From Gammaproteobacteria bacterium (lineage in GTDB: Bacteria > Pseudomonadota > Gammaproteobacteria > GRL18), in contig JADGEK010000004.1 of the NCBI GenBank assembly GCA_016744395.1, positions 1,967-65,966 of the forward strand: DNA of 64,000 bases. Reading direction: 5' to 3'. Made by a program: the position numbers and the translations under genes. Each line of letters starts with the position of its first letter. The first letter of the stretch is position 1. Below, in pieces: positions 39,425 to 50,304 of the stretch. The notes beneath the pieces are model-generated. The model worked only from the letters and a program-made list of their open reading frames with translations, was not told where the DNA came from and searched no databases.

Positions 39425-40480
39425 TTATTTTAATGCAGGATGAATAATTACTCCAGCATCAATGTTGACTCCAGCTTGTAACGGCTGAGACAATTTATCT
39501 GGAGAATCAGCCAGTTCGATTAAAAAAGGAATTAAACTCGCTGATAAAGATTGTGACGCAGTTCTAGGTACACTTCCTGGCATATTAGTTACGCCAAAAT
39601 GTGTCACACCGTATCGCTGAAAAGTAGGGTCTTCATAACTGGTTGGTCTTGTCGTTTCAATGCACCCCCCTTGATCCACAGAAATATCAATAATGACACT
39701 TCCAGCCTGCATTTGTTGGACATCATTTTCACTGACTAGATGCGGTGCCCTTTCACCCACAACGAGCACGGCACCAATTAATAAATCAGCTTCTCTGACC
39801 TGTTTTTGAATACTGGCTTGATGTGGGTAGAGTGCAGTGACATTATGACCGATATTACGTAATGCTTCCATTTTTTCACGACTGCGATCAAAAACAACAA
39901 CCTCTGCCCCCAAACCCGCAGCAACATGAGCAGCATTGCCACCTGCCATCCCTCCACCAAGAATAACTACTTTTCCTCTTGGAGCAGCAGGCACACCGCC
40001 TAAAAGAACGCCCTTTCCACCCATCGACGTGTGCAGTAAGTGTGTGCCAATTTGTACCGAAAGACGGCCTGCAATATCACTCATTGGTGCAAGAAGAGGT
40101 AATTTACCATCACCCATTTCGACTGTTTCAAAAGCAATGGCTTTAAGACCAATGTCACACAATCGTTGAATTAAATCCGGCAGCGCCGCTAAATGAAGAT
40201 AGGAAAATAAAATATGCTCTTTCTTTAACAAAGAAAGTTCTGGTCCAATAGGCTCTTTAACTTTAACAATAATCTGAGCGACATCATAAAGTGCGGGAGC
40301 ATCAGGGACAATATGTATGCCTAACTCACTATAGTCATCATCACTATAACCACTGATGATACCAGCCTGGCTTTGAATATAAACTTGATGTCCATGTAAT
40401 ACCAATTGAGCGGCAGCCTCTGGTATAAGAGCAACCCTTCCCTCTTTTAGTTTAATCTCTTTTGGTATGCCTACTCTCAT
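39425..40480 (-). CDS. ald: Alanine dehydrogenase
   Basis: NAD-dependent oxidative deamination of L-alanine to pyruvate and ammonia, or the reverse. From the ATG at 40480, which follows GGGTGG, it has 351 residues. A GTG three codons earlier is the alternative. Visible are the substrate-lobe opening RVGIPKEIKLKEGRVAL, the catalytic Lys in VKVKEPIG and His in SYLHLAA, the NAD fold GGGMAGGNAAHVAAGLGAE and TNMPGSVPRTAS. It is about 20 residues shorter than most homologues because the usual tail after the VNI segment is missing. The stop is clean and no shifted frame continues the tail. All catalytic residues I can identify remain. Confidence 0.93.
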   Translation of the reverse strand: MRVGIPKEIKLKEGRVALIPEAAAQLVLHGHQVYIQSQAGIISGYSDDDYSELGIHIVPDAPALYDVAQIIVKVKEPIGPELSLLKKEHILFSYLHLAALPDLIQRLCDIGLKAIAFETVEMGDGKLPLLAPMSDIAGRLSVQIGTHLLHTSMGGKGVLLGGVPAAPRGKVVILGGGMAGGNAAHVAAGLGAEVVVFDRSREKMEALRNIGHNVTALYPHQASIQKQVREADLLIGAVLVVGERAPHLVSENDVQQMQAGSVIIDISVDQGGCIETTRPTSYEDPTFQRYGVTHFGVTNMPGSVPRTASQSLSASLIPFLIELADSPDKLSQPLQAGVNIDAGVIIHPALK

Positions 40481-40571
40481 TTTTACCACCCGTTTATTTC
40501 AACAATAGCACCATATATAAACCCATCGTGCCGTTAATTACAATTTTATTACATATGACATCAAATAGTAC

Positions 40572-40600
40572 TTGGAATTTATTTTAACAAACCCCATAAT
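40572..40600 (+). promoter_or_regulatory. Probable sigma-70 promoter of trxB
   Basis: TTGGAA (40572-40577) and CATAAT (40595-40600) are exactly 17 bases apart and lie 65 bases before the trxB ATG, in the divergent gap with ald. Consensus matches are 4/6 and 5/6. Confidence 0.45.
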
Positions 40601-40653
40601 TCTAACTATAAATTATTATCTCTATCTTTCCACCTTACTCACCATCTTTTTAG

Positions 40654-41622
<969 letters not shown>

Positions 41623-41755
41623 TTATTCTTCTTCAGTTGTATTTTTGCTAGAAAGTTACCCATTTTATTTTTCAGCTCTAAACAATAATGTGGGTATTTT
41701 TCATCCCCCCTATGTTTACCCTAGGTAATAAAAGTACATTCCCTAAAAATAACAA

Positions 41756-41784
41756 TTGACAGTTACGGCATAATTGCTTATTTT
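41756..41784 (+). promoter_or_regulatory. Probable sigma-70 promoter of the tolC-like gene
   Basis: A perfect TTGACA (41756-41761) is followed after 17 bases by TATTTT (41779-41784, 4/6). It would give a leader of about 100 bases before the ATG at 41892. The preceding trxB stop is 130 bases upstream. Confidence 0.45.
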
Positions 41785-41891
41785 GATACATATTTACCCT
41801 CTTCTTTCTTTTAAAAGATATTATTTTAACTTGGTATAGGTTATTATTTCGCACCAGAGCAAGACTGGATCTTTTAATGGAATAATAATAG

Positions 41892-43307
41892 ATGAAACAG
41901 GATATGTTGACAAAAAATACTCTTTCAGGACAAAAGCATCAATATCTTAAACAGAATACGCTCAACCTTATTACATTAAGAAAAAGCAATCTCGCTAAGA
42001 TGATTAGGACTTCATGCTTTTTAACCACTCTTTCTTTTAGTGTGACCACTCAAGCTGAAAATTTACTTGATGTATATGCAATGTCATATCAAAGTGATCC
42101 AATCCTTAAACAGGTTATCTCACAAAGAGAATCTATAGGTGAAGGTTCAGTACAGGCTTTTGCAAGATTTTTACCTAAAATTGACTTAACAGCCAGTACC
42201 ACAGGAACCAATCAGGATAAACCCACTGCTCAGGAGTCGGACGTTTCATACAATAGCCATGGTTACAGTCTCGACTTAAATCAAAGCATTTTTGATAATC
42301 AGAATATTGTCAATTACCGTATTGCCAATATTAATATTAACAAAGCAGAAGCCAATTTAAGTGCTGCCCAGCAAGACTTAATTATTCGCGTTTCAGATGC
42401 CTATTTTTTAACATTATCCTCCATTGATTCTGTTGACTTTTCAAAGGCCGAGAAAAAAGCCATTGGTCGTCAACTCGATCAAGCAAAGCGTCGCTATGAA
42501 GTAGGTATTATTGCCATTACAGATGTCCATGAAGCTCAGGCAGGTTTTGATAATGCTAATGCTCAAGTCATTGCTGCTGAAAACTCACTTCTTGTTGCTA
42601 AAGAGGGTTTGAGAGAACTTGCAGGGCAATACATTGACCAAGTTTCTCCTTTAGCTGAAAAAATTCCTTTAGATCCACCAACACCCGCAAAAATCCAACA
42701 TTGGGTTGATCAAGCACTCGAAGGTAATTTCTCCTTAATCGCTGCCAAAGAAACGACCTACGCACAAAAAGAAAATATTAACCTTCAGCGTTCTGGGCAT
42801 TATCCTACTTTGGGATTAAAAGCATCGTATGGGTACAATAAAGCAAATGGTCCTAACTCAGGTGTTGCACCTCAATACCATGAGAGCTCTATTGGTTTAA
42901 ACCTGTCGATACCAATTTTTGAAGGCAACTCCGTCACTTCTAAAACTCGACAAGCTCAATATGACTTTCAACAAAGTCAGGATGCGTACAACGAGGTACT
43001 TAATACCACTGAAAAAAATGCTCGAAGCAGTTATTTAAATGTTTTATCAGAAGTCAGTCGTGTACAAGCACTAAAACAGGCTGTGATTTCAAATGAAAGT
43101 GCTTTAAAAGCGACTGAAGCGGGCTTTGAAGTTGGTACGCGTACCATTGTTGACGTCCTGAACGTTCAACGAGATCTCTACCGGGCAAAACAAGAACATT
43201 CAAACTCTCGCTATACCTATATTTTAAATGTTCTTAAGCTAAAACAAGCTTCTGGAGAATTAGCTCGAGTGGATCTTGAAACGGTCAACGGCTGGCTAAG
43301 TCGTTAA
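41892..43307 (+). CDS. tolC: TolC-family outer-membrane channel
   Basis: Outer-membrane and periplasmic duct used by type I secretion and tripartite efflux. The 471 residues from the ATG at 41892 include an atypically long N-terminus. The signal peptide core (RTSCFLTTLSFSVTTQA) starts only near residue 39, so the ATG at 42000 may be the true start (435 residues), though neither has a strong ribosome site. The mature part begins ENLLDVYAMSYQSDPILK, characteristic of TolC, and ends with the second repeat GFEVGTRTIVDVLNVQRDLYRAK. It has no lipobox, unlike the channel at 7680-9185. It stands alone, with no adaptor or pump gene beside it, so it probably serves several partners. Confidence 0.92.
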   Translation: MKQDMLTKNTLSGQKHQYLKQNTLNLITLRKSNLAKMIRTSCFLTTLSFSVTTQAENLLDVYAMSYQSDPILKQVISQRESIGEGSVQAFARFLPKIDLTASTTGTNQDKPTAQESDVSYNSHGYSLDLNQSIFDNQNIVNYRIANININKAEANLSAAQQDLIIRVSDAYFLTLSSIDSVDFSKAEKKAIGRQLDQAKRRYEVGIIAITDVHEAQAGFDNANAQVIAAENSLLVAKEGLRELAGQYIDQVSPLAEKIPLDPPTPAKIQHWVDQALEGNFSLIAAKETTYAQKENINLQRSGHYPTLGLKASYGYNKANGPNSGVAPQYHESSIGLNLSIPIFEGNSVTSKTRQAQYDFQQSQDAYNEVLNTTEKNARSSYLNVLSEVSRVQALKQAVISNESALKATEAGFEVGTRTIVDVLNVQRDLYRAKQEHSNSRYTYILNVLKLKQASGELARVDLETVNGWLSR

Positions 43308-43322
43308 TATTACATAACCTCT

Positions 43323-43360
43323 TGCCCTGAACACAACATCAGGGCAGCTATGTTTCTTAT
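43323..43360 (+). terminator. Probable terminator of the tolC-like gene
   Basis: An 8-bp perfect GC-containing stem (TGCCCTGA at 43323-43330, TCAGGGCA at 43339-43346) with an 8-base loop begins 16 bases past the stop and is followed by a T-rich tail on the plus strand. Confidence 0.6.
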
Positions 43361-43451
43361 TTTCAGACTGTATTTCTTAAGCTATCTCACTTTACAAACC
43401 ATTATTAGCCTCTATAATTATACTATTCCTCTAAATGACTGAATTTTAAAT

Positions 43452-43820
43452 ATGTCGAAGTATTGTGTAATATTTATTGGTGAAATTAATGATACTTTTC
43501 AACTTGATGCAGTGAAACTGAATTTTAAACATCAATTCAAACTCTCTGAAATTCAGACTCAATTTATTTTTTCTGGAAAAGAAATCACTTTAAAAAAAGG
43601 TTTATCACAAGAAAATGCTTTAAAATTTGCCATGCATTTGGATGAAATGGGTGCTGTGAGTTACATTGAAACAATGGCCTCTGAAATTCAATTTCCAGAA
43701 GGTGTTACGAATGATAGACGTACAGATATAAGACGTCAAAAATTTGAACGTCGCAATCATGCAAGAGCTGGAATAAGTGCTGATAGAAGAGTACACAGTG
43801 AACGTAGAAAACAAGACTAA
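43452..43820 (+). CDS. Small protein with Arg-rich tail, function unknown
   Basis: A protein of 122 residues. The first 80 form a small alpha/beta unit (YCVIFIGEIND, then FKHQFKLSEIQTQFIFSGK, then HLDEMGAVSYIE). This resembles a short domain common in gammaproteobacterial proteins, which I know as a conserved but unnamed module ahead of membrane or regulatory domains. The tail is strikingly Arg-rich with repeats of the type DRR-x-x-x-RR (NDRRTDIRR, ERRNHAR, ADRRVHSERRKQD). Similar DRR/ERR strings are often seen in PilZ-containing or c-di-GMP-linked proteins. The neighbouring convergent gene has a PilZ-like motif, but a link is only inferred. The ATG is preceded by no strong ribosome site. Confidence 0.75.
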   Translation: MSKYCVIFIGEINDTFQLDAVKLNFKHQFKLSEIQTQFIFSGKEITLKKGLSQENALKFAMHLDEMGAVSYIETMASEIQFPEGVTNDRRTDIRRQKFERRNHARAGISADRRVHSERRKQD

Positions 43821-43836
43821 AAAATCTTATTTAAGA

Positions 43837-45519
43837 TTATACTTTTTCCCATATTTTATGAAATAAATCTGTCTTTTTTTGCTGAACATCAAACGGAAAC
43901 TCTGTGTTATCCGCTTTTTCAAAAAGATATAATGAATAACCCAAAACTTCATCTACTTTTTGAATCAGGTTTATATTAATTGAACCAGTCTTATGTGTCA
44001 GAATAAGATGATCCATTCGTGAATTATAAAATTTTTCAACAAATGTGTGGGTAAAAAGTATGGGTTTGTATTGATGCTCTTTGCTACCAGGAAAAACAAA
44101 GCTGTCTAAAACTGTTTTTTTATCACATGAAGAAGACAGTTCAGTGTCTTTTGATAACTGAACAGCTTCAACCATTGCACTCAGGTATTCAATACCAAAT
44201 TCAATGTCCCCTTCTGAAGTTTCACGAATCCAGCGTAAATAACCCACTTGTATACTGTCATCAATATGCTTAATAGCAATAACTTCACCCATATTGGGGG
44301 AAATTGATTTTTGTGTTTGATTGTTGAGTTTAAGACGGATTCCCTTTTTAGATTCATCAATCAAATAAGCTTTGTAAAAAGACTTATTTGAAGAATGAGT
44401 TGACATGTTATTACCCAGGCTCTGAGGGTTTTCATTATCGAATTTCAGGATCTTTGGCACAATATCAACTTGTGTTAAAAACTGTGAGATACTCGAAACA
44501 CCGATGACAATATCAACAGGTTCAATGAGTTCATTTCTTTGAGTTTTGCGAATATTATGCCCCATCCAGGCACGAATTAACCTTTCTCGATAATAGTCTG
44601 AAATTTTTGTATATTTGTTTTTTTTATCTAATTGTTTAATTAATCTCTTTGTTTCCAGTCCCCATACTGAATCAGAAGTGAAATCAGATAAATCAAAATC
44701 ACTGATACTACCAGAACTTTCAGCATTATGATTAGAAAAAGGCGCATTATCACTATAAGGTTTAACAATAAATGGATAGTCTTTTTTTATAACTTGAACA
44801 GTGTTTAGATTCACATCCGAAAGTTTTGCCCAATCATCTAAATAGGACCAGAGGGATTTCATTTCTTGTGTTGATAATTGGTAGGGGTTTGCTAAAGAAA
44901 ATAAAAGCATTTTCTTATAGAGCTCTGCAATTGTGTGCTCAGTATCATGTTGCTCAGTTAATATTTTATTAGACAAATTTCTTTTGGATGCAAAGCGGTA
45001 CACTTGATGAATATCACGCCAAACAGTATCACTGCATCCAGAATATAAACGATAGTTTGAATACAACTGACCATTTAAGTAATAAAGCACATTATATAGA
45101 GCAGAAGTTAAATCTGTTTGTTTAATAAAAAAAGTAAAAAAACTACTTTCAGATAAATCATCAATAATGATTTTGTAACCTTTGGCCATCTCAGACCAAA
45201 ACGTATTCACAACTTCAACGTATTTTGATTTATCATCAGCAAGTGGCAGTCCTGAACCCTCATAATTCTTTGATAACTTATCTATCAAAGTAAGAATTGG
45301 TGTATGCAAATGTTCTAAAAATACTAAGCGCTTAGGTACTGATAATTCAAGCTGATTGACTTCAACTAAGAGCTGGAAGTATAAGTGTGCACGCTCACCT
45401 GTTTTTAGATTTGAATTCCGCTGAATCCATTGACCCAAGTCTTTAATAGAAGAATAAAGATCCTTACCATCAGATTTGTTTCTTTTCTCCAGTTGAAGCC
45501 ATAAAATGGTATCCTTCAT
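43837..45519 (-). CDS. Protein with PilZ-like domain, function unknown
   Basis: A soluble protein of 560 residues with no signal peptide or membrane segment. The N-terminal 300 residues are helical and match no family I recognise. A PilZ-like region lies near 375-460. It has the pattern D-E-S-K-K-G in YLIDESKKGIRLKL (consensus D/N-x-S-x-x-G), followed by GEVIAIKHIDDSIQVGYLRWI and GDIEFGIEYLS, typical strands of the PilZ barrel. The Arg pair (RxxxR) expected before it is not clear, so c-di-GMP binding is uncertain. A likely role is regulation or surface behaviour, but this is inference. It lies 54 bases downstream of purL on the same strand. Confidence 0.7.
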   Translation of the reverse strand: MKDTILWLQLEKRNKSDGKDLYSSIKDLGQWIQRNSNLKTGERAHLYFQLLVEVNQLELSVPKRLVFLEHLHTPILTLIDKLSKNYEGSGLPLADDKSKYVEVVNTFWSEMAKGYKIIIDDLSESSFFTFFIKQTDLTSALYNVLYYLNGQLYSNYRLYSGCSDTVWRDIHQVYRFASKRNLSNKILTEQHDTEHTIAELYKKMLLFSLANPYQLSTQEMKSLWSYLDDWAKLSDVNLNTVQVIKKDYPFIVKPYSDNAPFSNHNAESSGSISDFDLSDFTSDSVWGLETKRLIKQLDKKNKYTKISDYYRERLIRAWMGHNIRKTQRNELIEPVDIVIGVSSISQFLTQVDIVPKILKFDNENPQSLGNNMSTHSSNKSFYKAYLIDESKKGIRLKLNNQTQKSISPNMGEVIAIKHIDDSIQVGYLRWIRETSEGDIEFGIEYLSAMVEAVQLSKDTELSSSCDKKTVLDSFVFPGSKEHQYKPILFTHTFVEKFYNSRMDHLILTHKTGSININLIQKVDEVLGYSLYLFEKADNTEFPFDVQQKKTDLFHKIWEKV

Positions 45520-45573
45520 GTATTATTAACCTCTATCCTGTGGGTGAGTAACAAGCACAATTAAAGCAAAATA

Positions 45574-48500
45574 CTAATCAGTCCACTTTCTTGCATTTCT
45601 AAACATTCTCATCCAGGGAGCATCTTCTCCATGATGCTCAGAAACCCACGTATTCTGCACAGAGCGAAAAACTCTTTCTGGATGCGGCATCATAATCGTA
45701 AAACGACCATCCTCACTGCATAGTCCAGTCACACCTTTTGCAGAGCCATTTGGATTAAATGGATATTGTTCAGTTGCTAAACCTTCATTTGATACATAGC
45801 GTAACGGCACTAAACCAGAATCAAGCGCTTGCTGTGCAGAGCCGCCTAATTGAAACTCAGCTTTTCCTTCACCATGAGCAACAGCAATTGGTATTATTGA
45901 ACCTTCCATACCCTGAAAAAACAATGAAGGTGTTGGTAATACTTCAACCATAGCGGTACGAGCTTCAAACTGATCAGATTCATTTCTAACAAAATGTGGC
46001 CAATGAGAAGTGCCTGGGATTAATTCATGCAAGTTAGACATCATTTGACAGCCATTACAGACCCCTAAACCAAAAGTATCCTGACGGTTAAAAAATGACT
46101 CAAAGTGATCTCTTGCACGTTCATTAAACAAAATGGATTTAGCCCACCCTTCACCTGCACCAAGAACGTCACCATAAGAAAAACCTCCGCAAGCGACAAT
46201 CCCCTTAAACGCATCCAGTGATAAGCCACCCTCTAATATATCAGACATATGAACATCACGAGTTGAGAAGCCAGCTCTTTCAAATGCTGCGGCCATTTCA
46301 ACCTGACCATTAACACCTTGTTCACGTAGAATTGCCATTGTTGGCCTGACACCAGTATTAACATAAGGTGCTGTAATATCTTCATTGACATCAAAACCAA
46401 CTTCATAATGAAGTCCTGGATTCCCTGCTTTAAGAAGATCATCATATTCTTCTTGCGCACACTTAGGATTATCACGGAGTTTTTGCAACTCAAAAGAGGT
46501 TTCAGACCAGGCTCTATGAAATTGAGTACGTGTATCACTTAACACAAGAGATTGATTATAATTAAAATCAATTCTATCCATTAGAACAGGATGAGCAATA
46601 ACGTGCGTCATGCTTTCCAAATTCATTTCTTTAATGTATGCCAAAATGGCATCATGGTCGGATTTTTTGATTTGTAAAACAGCCCCAAGTTCTTCATTAA
46701 ATAATGCAGGCAAAATATCATCTTTGGTAATGCACAATTTATTCAAATCAACATTAATACCACAATGTCCTGCAAATGACATTTCCAACAAGGTAGTAAA
46801 TAAACCACCATCAGAGCGATCATGGTAAGCCAATAATTTACCATTTATATTGAGTTCCTGAATAACGGTAAAAAATGATTTAAAGGAATCTATATCATCT
46901 AAGTCAGGTGATTCATCACCAATTTGACGATAAACCTGAGCCAGAGCAGAGCCACCCATGCGGTTACGACCACGACCCAGGTCAATCAATACCAACTCTG
47001 TTTGACCTTGATCCATTTTAATTTGGGGTGTCAATGTAGAGCGTACATCTTGAACTCGACCAAAGGCAGAAACGATCAATGATAAAGGGGCTGTGACTGA
47101 TTTATCTTTACCCTTATCATTCCATACAGATTTCATGGACATAGAATCTTTGCCAACGGGTATTGTAATACCTAATTGGGGACAGATCTCCATGCCCACT
47201 GTTTTTACTGCATCATAAAGACCTGCATCTTCACCATCATGCCCTGCAGGTGCCATCCAGTTTGCAGAAAAAACAATATCTGATAATTGCGCAATACTTG
47301 CAGATGCAATATTAGTCAAAGCTTCACCAATCGCCATGCGAGCTGAGGCGGCCTGATCAATTAACGCTATGGGTGTGCGCTCCCCAATTGACATAGCTTC
47401 ACCTGTTACTTCCTGATAACCGCTACAAGTGACGGCTGCATCTGCAACAGGTACTTGCCACGGACCCACCATTTGTTCTTGGACAACAAGCCCTGTCACT
47501 GAACGATCACCGATGGTAATTAAAAATGATTTATCAGCAACAGATGGCAGATGTAACACTCTGTTTGCAGCTTCAGAAAAATCAATATTTTTAGTATCAA
47601 AAGCATCCTGAACCTGTTTAGTGTGCACAACATCACGAGACATTTTGGGTGGCTTGCCTAATAATATTTCAAGCGACATATCAATTGGCTTATTAGCAAA
47701 ATGCTTATCAGCCAAAACAAGGCGCTGCTCTTTAGTGGCTGAACCTAGAATGGCATAAGGTGCTCGCTCACGTTGACAAATTTGTTCAAACTGCTCAATA
47801 TTATCAGGGCTGATAGCCATCACATACCGTTCTTGAGATTCATTGCACCAAATTTCCATTGGCGACATACCATGTTCATCATTAGGTACTTCACGCAATT
47901 CAAACTCAGCACCTCTACCTGCATCATTTACAAGCTCAGGCAATGCATTAGAGATACCACCCGCTCCGACATCATGAATCGATAGAATGGGGTTCTTGCT
48001 CCCCAGTTGCCAACAACGATCAATCACTTCCTGACAACGGCGCTCCATTTCAGGGTTACCGCGCTGAACAGAAGCAAAATCAAGATTTTCACAACTACTT
48101 CCAGAATTCATTGAAGATGCAGCACCACCGCCTAAACCAATTAACATGGCAGGACCACCCAGGAGAACAATTTTGGAACCTTCTGGTACTTCACCTTTAA
48201 GGACATGCTCATCCTTAATATTGCCCACACCACCCGCTAACATGATTGGCTTATGGTAACCTCGGACTTCAGTGCCATTTTTAGTTTTAATTTTTTCTTC
48301 AAAGGTACGAAAATACCCACAAATATTAGGTCGGCCAAATTCATTATTAAATGCTGCTGCTCCGATAGGTGCATCAAGCATAATATCTAATGCTGAAACA
48401 ATACGATCAGGTTTGCCATAATCATGCTCCCATGGTTGCATAGCATTTTTTATTTTTAAGTTAGATACAGAATATCCACTAAGACCTGATTTTGGTTTTG

Positions 48501-49482
48501 AACCTTGTCCCGTTGCACCTTCATCACGAATTTCACCACCAGAACCCGTTGCTGCTCCAGGAAAAGGAGAAATGGCTGTAGGATGATTATGAGTTTCAAC
48601 TTTCATTAAAATATGGCTATCTTCTTGCGAATAAGCGTATTCTGAAGTTTCACTATTTGGATAAAAACGTTTAACATTAAAACCTTCTATCACCGCACAG
48701 TTATCACTATAAGCTGATAAAATGCCTTCCGAATTTTCATGATAGGTATTTCTGATCATAGAAAATAGTGATTTATCTTGAACTTCACCATCAATTGTCC
48801 AGTCTGCATTAAATATCTTATGGCGACAATGTTCTGAATTTGCCTGAGCGAACATCATTAATTCAACATCGGTTGGATTTCGCTTCAGTTGAGTAAAGCT
48901 ATTCACCAGATAATCAATTTCATCTTCAGCTAATGCCAAACCCAATTGAACATTAGCTTCAACTAATGCTTTTCGCCCTTCTTCTAAAATATGAACACAG
49001 GTAAAAGGTTTAGGATGATGCTGTTGAAATAATGCTTCGGCCTGTTCTATCTCATAAAAACACGTTTCAATCATTCTATCGTGTAATTCTTTAGCCAATT
49101 CATCTCGCTGGAAATCAGATATTGCCATATTATTTGGCACATCAATGGTATAGAGTATACCTCGCTCAATTCGACTGATACCTTTCAAATCACAATTATG
49201 TGCAATATCAGTTGCCTTACTGGCCCAGGGTGAAATCGTACCAATTCGTGGCACCACCAGTATTTCAGTACCCGAAATATTTATGTCATTAGTATGAGCA
49301 CCGTACATTAAAATTCTTTCTAAAGTCGTTTGCTGTACAGGTGATATTGCTTCTTCAGATTCCACAAAATGGATGTATTGACTAGTAACGGCATGAATAC
49401 TTGGTACAACTGCGCGCAGTTTATGTAATAATTTTTCAATTCTAAAGGGAGATAAGGCTGATTTGCCACGCAGAATTAGCAT
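45574..49482 (-). CDS. purL: Phosphoribosylformylglycinamidine synthase, single-chain
   Basis: Converts FGAR, glutamine and ATP to FGAM in step four of purine synthesis. The 1302 residues are the long gammaproteobacterial and eukaryotic type, which combines PurS-like, synthetase and glutaminase parts. Visible are the N-terminal domain, the linker with [26 protein letters not shown]-type sequence near 200, the first AIRS-like motif [32 protein letters not shown] (in part, near 295-325), and [10 protein letters not shown]. The C-terminal amidotransferase has [10 protein letters not shown] (nucleophile Cys near 1142) and MPHPER. The ATG is clear. It is divergent from the RDD gene. No PurR-like box is seen in the 162-base gap. 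Confidence 0.97.
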   Translation of the reverse strand: MLILRGKSALSPFRIEKLLHKLRAVVPSIHAVTSQYIHFVESEEAISPVQQTTLERILMYGAHTNDINISGTEILVVPRIGTISPWASKATDIAHNCDLKGISRIERGILYTIDVPNNMAISDFQRDELAKELHDRMIETCFYEIEQAEALFQQHHPKPFTCVHILEEGRKALVEANVQLGLALAEDEIDYLVNSFTQLKRNPTDVELMMFAQANSEHCRHKIFNADWTIDGEVQDKSLFSMIRNTYHENSEGILSAYSDNCAVIEGFNVKRFYPNSETSEYAYSQEDSHILMKVETHNHPTAISPFPGAATGSGGEIRDEGATGQGSKPKSGLSGYSVSNLKIKNAMQPWEHDYGKPDRIVSALDIMLDAPIGAAAFNNEFGRPNICGYFRTFEEKIKTKNGTEVRGYHKPIMLAGGVGNIKDEHVLKGEVPEGSKIVLLGGPAMLIGLGGGAASSMNSGSSCENLDFASVQRGNPEMERRCQEVIDRCWQLGSKNPILSIHDVGAGGISNALPELVNDAGRGAEFELREVPNDEHGMSPMEIWCNESQERYVMAISPDNIEQFEQICQRERAPYAILGSATKEQRLVLADKHFANKPIDMSLEILLGKPPKMSRDVVHTKQVQDAFDTKNIDFSEAANRVLHLPSVADKSFLITIGDRSVTGLVVQEQMVGPWQVPVADAAVTCSGYQEVTGEAMSIGERTPIALIDQAASARMAIGEALTNIASASIAQLSDIVFSANWMAPAGHDGEDAGLYDAVKTVGMEICPQLGITIPVGKDSMSMKSVWNDKGKDKSVTAPLSLIVSAFGRVQDVRSTLTPQIKMDQGQTELVLIDLGRGRNRMGGSALAQVYRQIGDESPDLDDIDSFKSFFTVIQELNINGKLLAYHDRSDGGLFTTLLEMSFAGHCGINVDLNKLCITKDDILPALFNEELGAVLQIKKSDHDAILAYIKEMNLESMTHVIAHPVLMDRIDFNYNQSLVLSDTRTQFHRAWSETSFELQKLRDNPKCAQEEYDDLLKAGNPGLHYEVGFDVNEDITAPYVNTGVRPTMAILREQGVNGQVEMAAAFERAGFSTRDVHMSDILEGGLSLDAFKGIVACGGFSYGDVLGAGEGWAKSILFNERARDHFESFFNRQDTFGLGVCNGCQMMSNLHELIPGTSHWPHFVRNESDQFEARTAMVEVLPTPSLFFQGMEGSIIPIAVAHGEGKAEFQLGGSAQQALDSGLVPLRYVSNEGLATEQYPFNPNGSAKGVTGLCSEDGRFTIMMPHPERVFRSVQNTWVSEHHGEDAPWMRMFRNARKWTD

Positions 49483-49644
49483 TTAGATAGTCTCTTTTGT
49501 AAAGATAACGTGAAAGATAGCGGATAAGCCAACATTTTAACAAAATATGAGCATTTTAGGGTAGAGACTATTTAAATTTTAGTAAAAAAAGTAGAATAAT
49601 CTTCTTCTTAATAACAAAATTTGAGTTGAGCCACAATATTAACA

Positions 49645-50244
49645 ATGAGTAACCCAAAAAACACTGTATCAGGCAGCACAGGCAATGAACCCAAACAACT
49701 TTCTCCTGCTTCTTTTTTTAAATTATTAGGTTGTTGGTTATATGATTTTATGTTGCTTTGTGCTGTATGGCTTGTCGCAGGCATTGTTTATATCATACCA
49801 GCTCAGATGTTAGTACAGCTTGATGCCACTAAAACAGACAACCTCAGTACTACGGAGTTTGCTGGTCCAATTTTTTACAGTTATCTCTTTTTCATCACCT
49901 GGTTCTTTTTTGCCTGGTTTTGGACTCATGGAGGACAAACTCTCGGTTTACGCTCCTGGTCTTTAAGGTTACAGACTGAAGATGGTTATATCCTAAATTG
50001 GACTCAAACGTTCTTAAGGTTTTTAGTTTCAGGCACCCCCTGGCTAATATCTCTCTTCGCTTATGAGCAAGTCATTTCCAGACAATTATTACCTTCACCA
50101 TATCAGTATAGTGTTTTTATTATTGGTTTCATTGGCCTACTTTGGATCTTAGTTGATAAAGATAAACGAAGTATACAGGATATTCTTTCACGCACTCGTA
50201 TTGTCAATGTACCCAAAAAACCAGCTAAGCAAAAATTGTATTGA
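49645..50244 (+). CDS. RDD-family integral membrane protein
   Basis: A protein of 199 residues with three to four hydrophobic segments. RDD domain features include LLGCWLYDFMLLCAVWLVAG in the first helix (the R-D-D triad is relaxed, with YD), the THGGQTLGLRSWSLRLQTEDG loop and the late DKDKRSIQDILSRTRIV. RDD proteins are of mixed, mostly unknown function. Some are linked to sodium/proton exchange. The ATG is preceded by no clear ribosome site. It is divergent from purL and convergent with the lipase-like gene, so it is probably transcribed alone. Confidence 0.85.
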   Translation: MSNPKNTVSGSTGNEPKQLSPASFFKLLGCWLYDFMLLCAVWLVAGIVYIIPAQMLVQLDATKTDNLSTTEFAGPIFYSYLFFITWFFFAWFWTHGGQTLGLRSWSLRLQTEDGYILNWTQTFLRFLVSGTPWLISLFAYEQVISRQLLPSPYQYSVFIIGFIGLLWILVDKDKRSIQDILSRTRIVNVPKKPAKQKLY

Positions 50245-50304
50245 TCATTGTTTTTATTTTTAATAATAGTGCTTACTTGTCAAAAATCTGCTTCACGACC
50301 ATAG

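Noticed and set aside
43823-43838. Small AT-rich dyad between the convergent genes near 43.8 kb
   Set aside because: The 7-bp stem is entirely weak apart from one G-C pair and has a 2-base loop, so it would not form a stable terminator.
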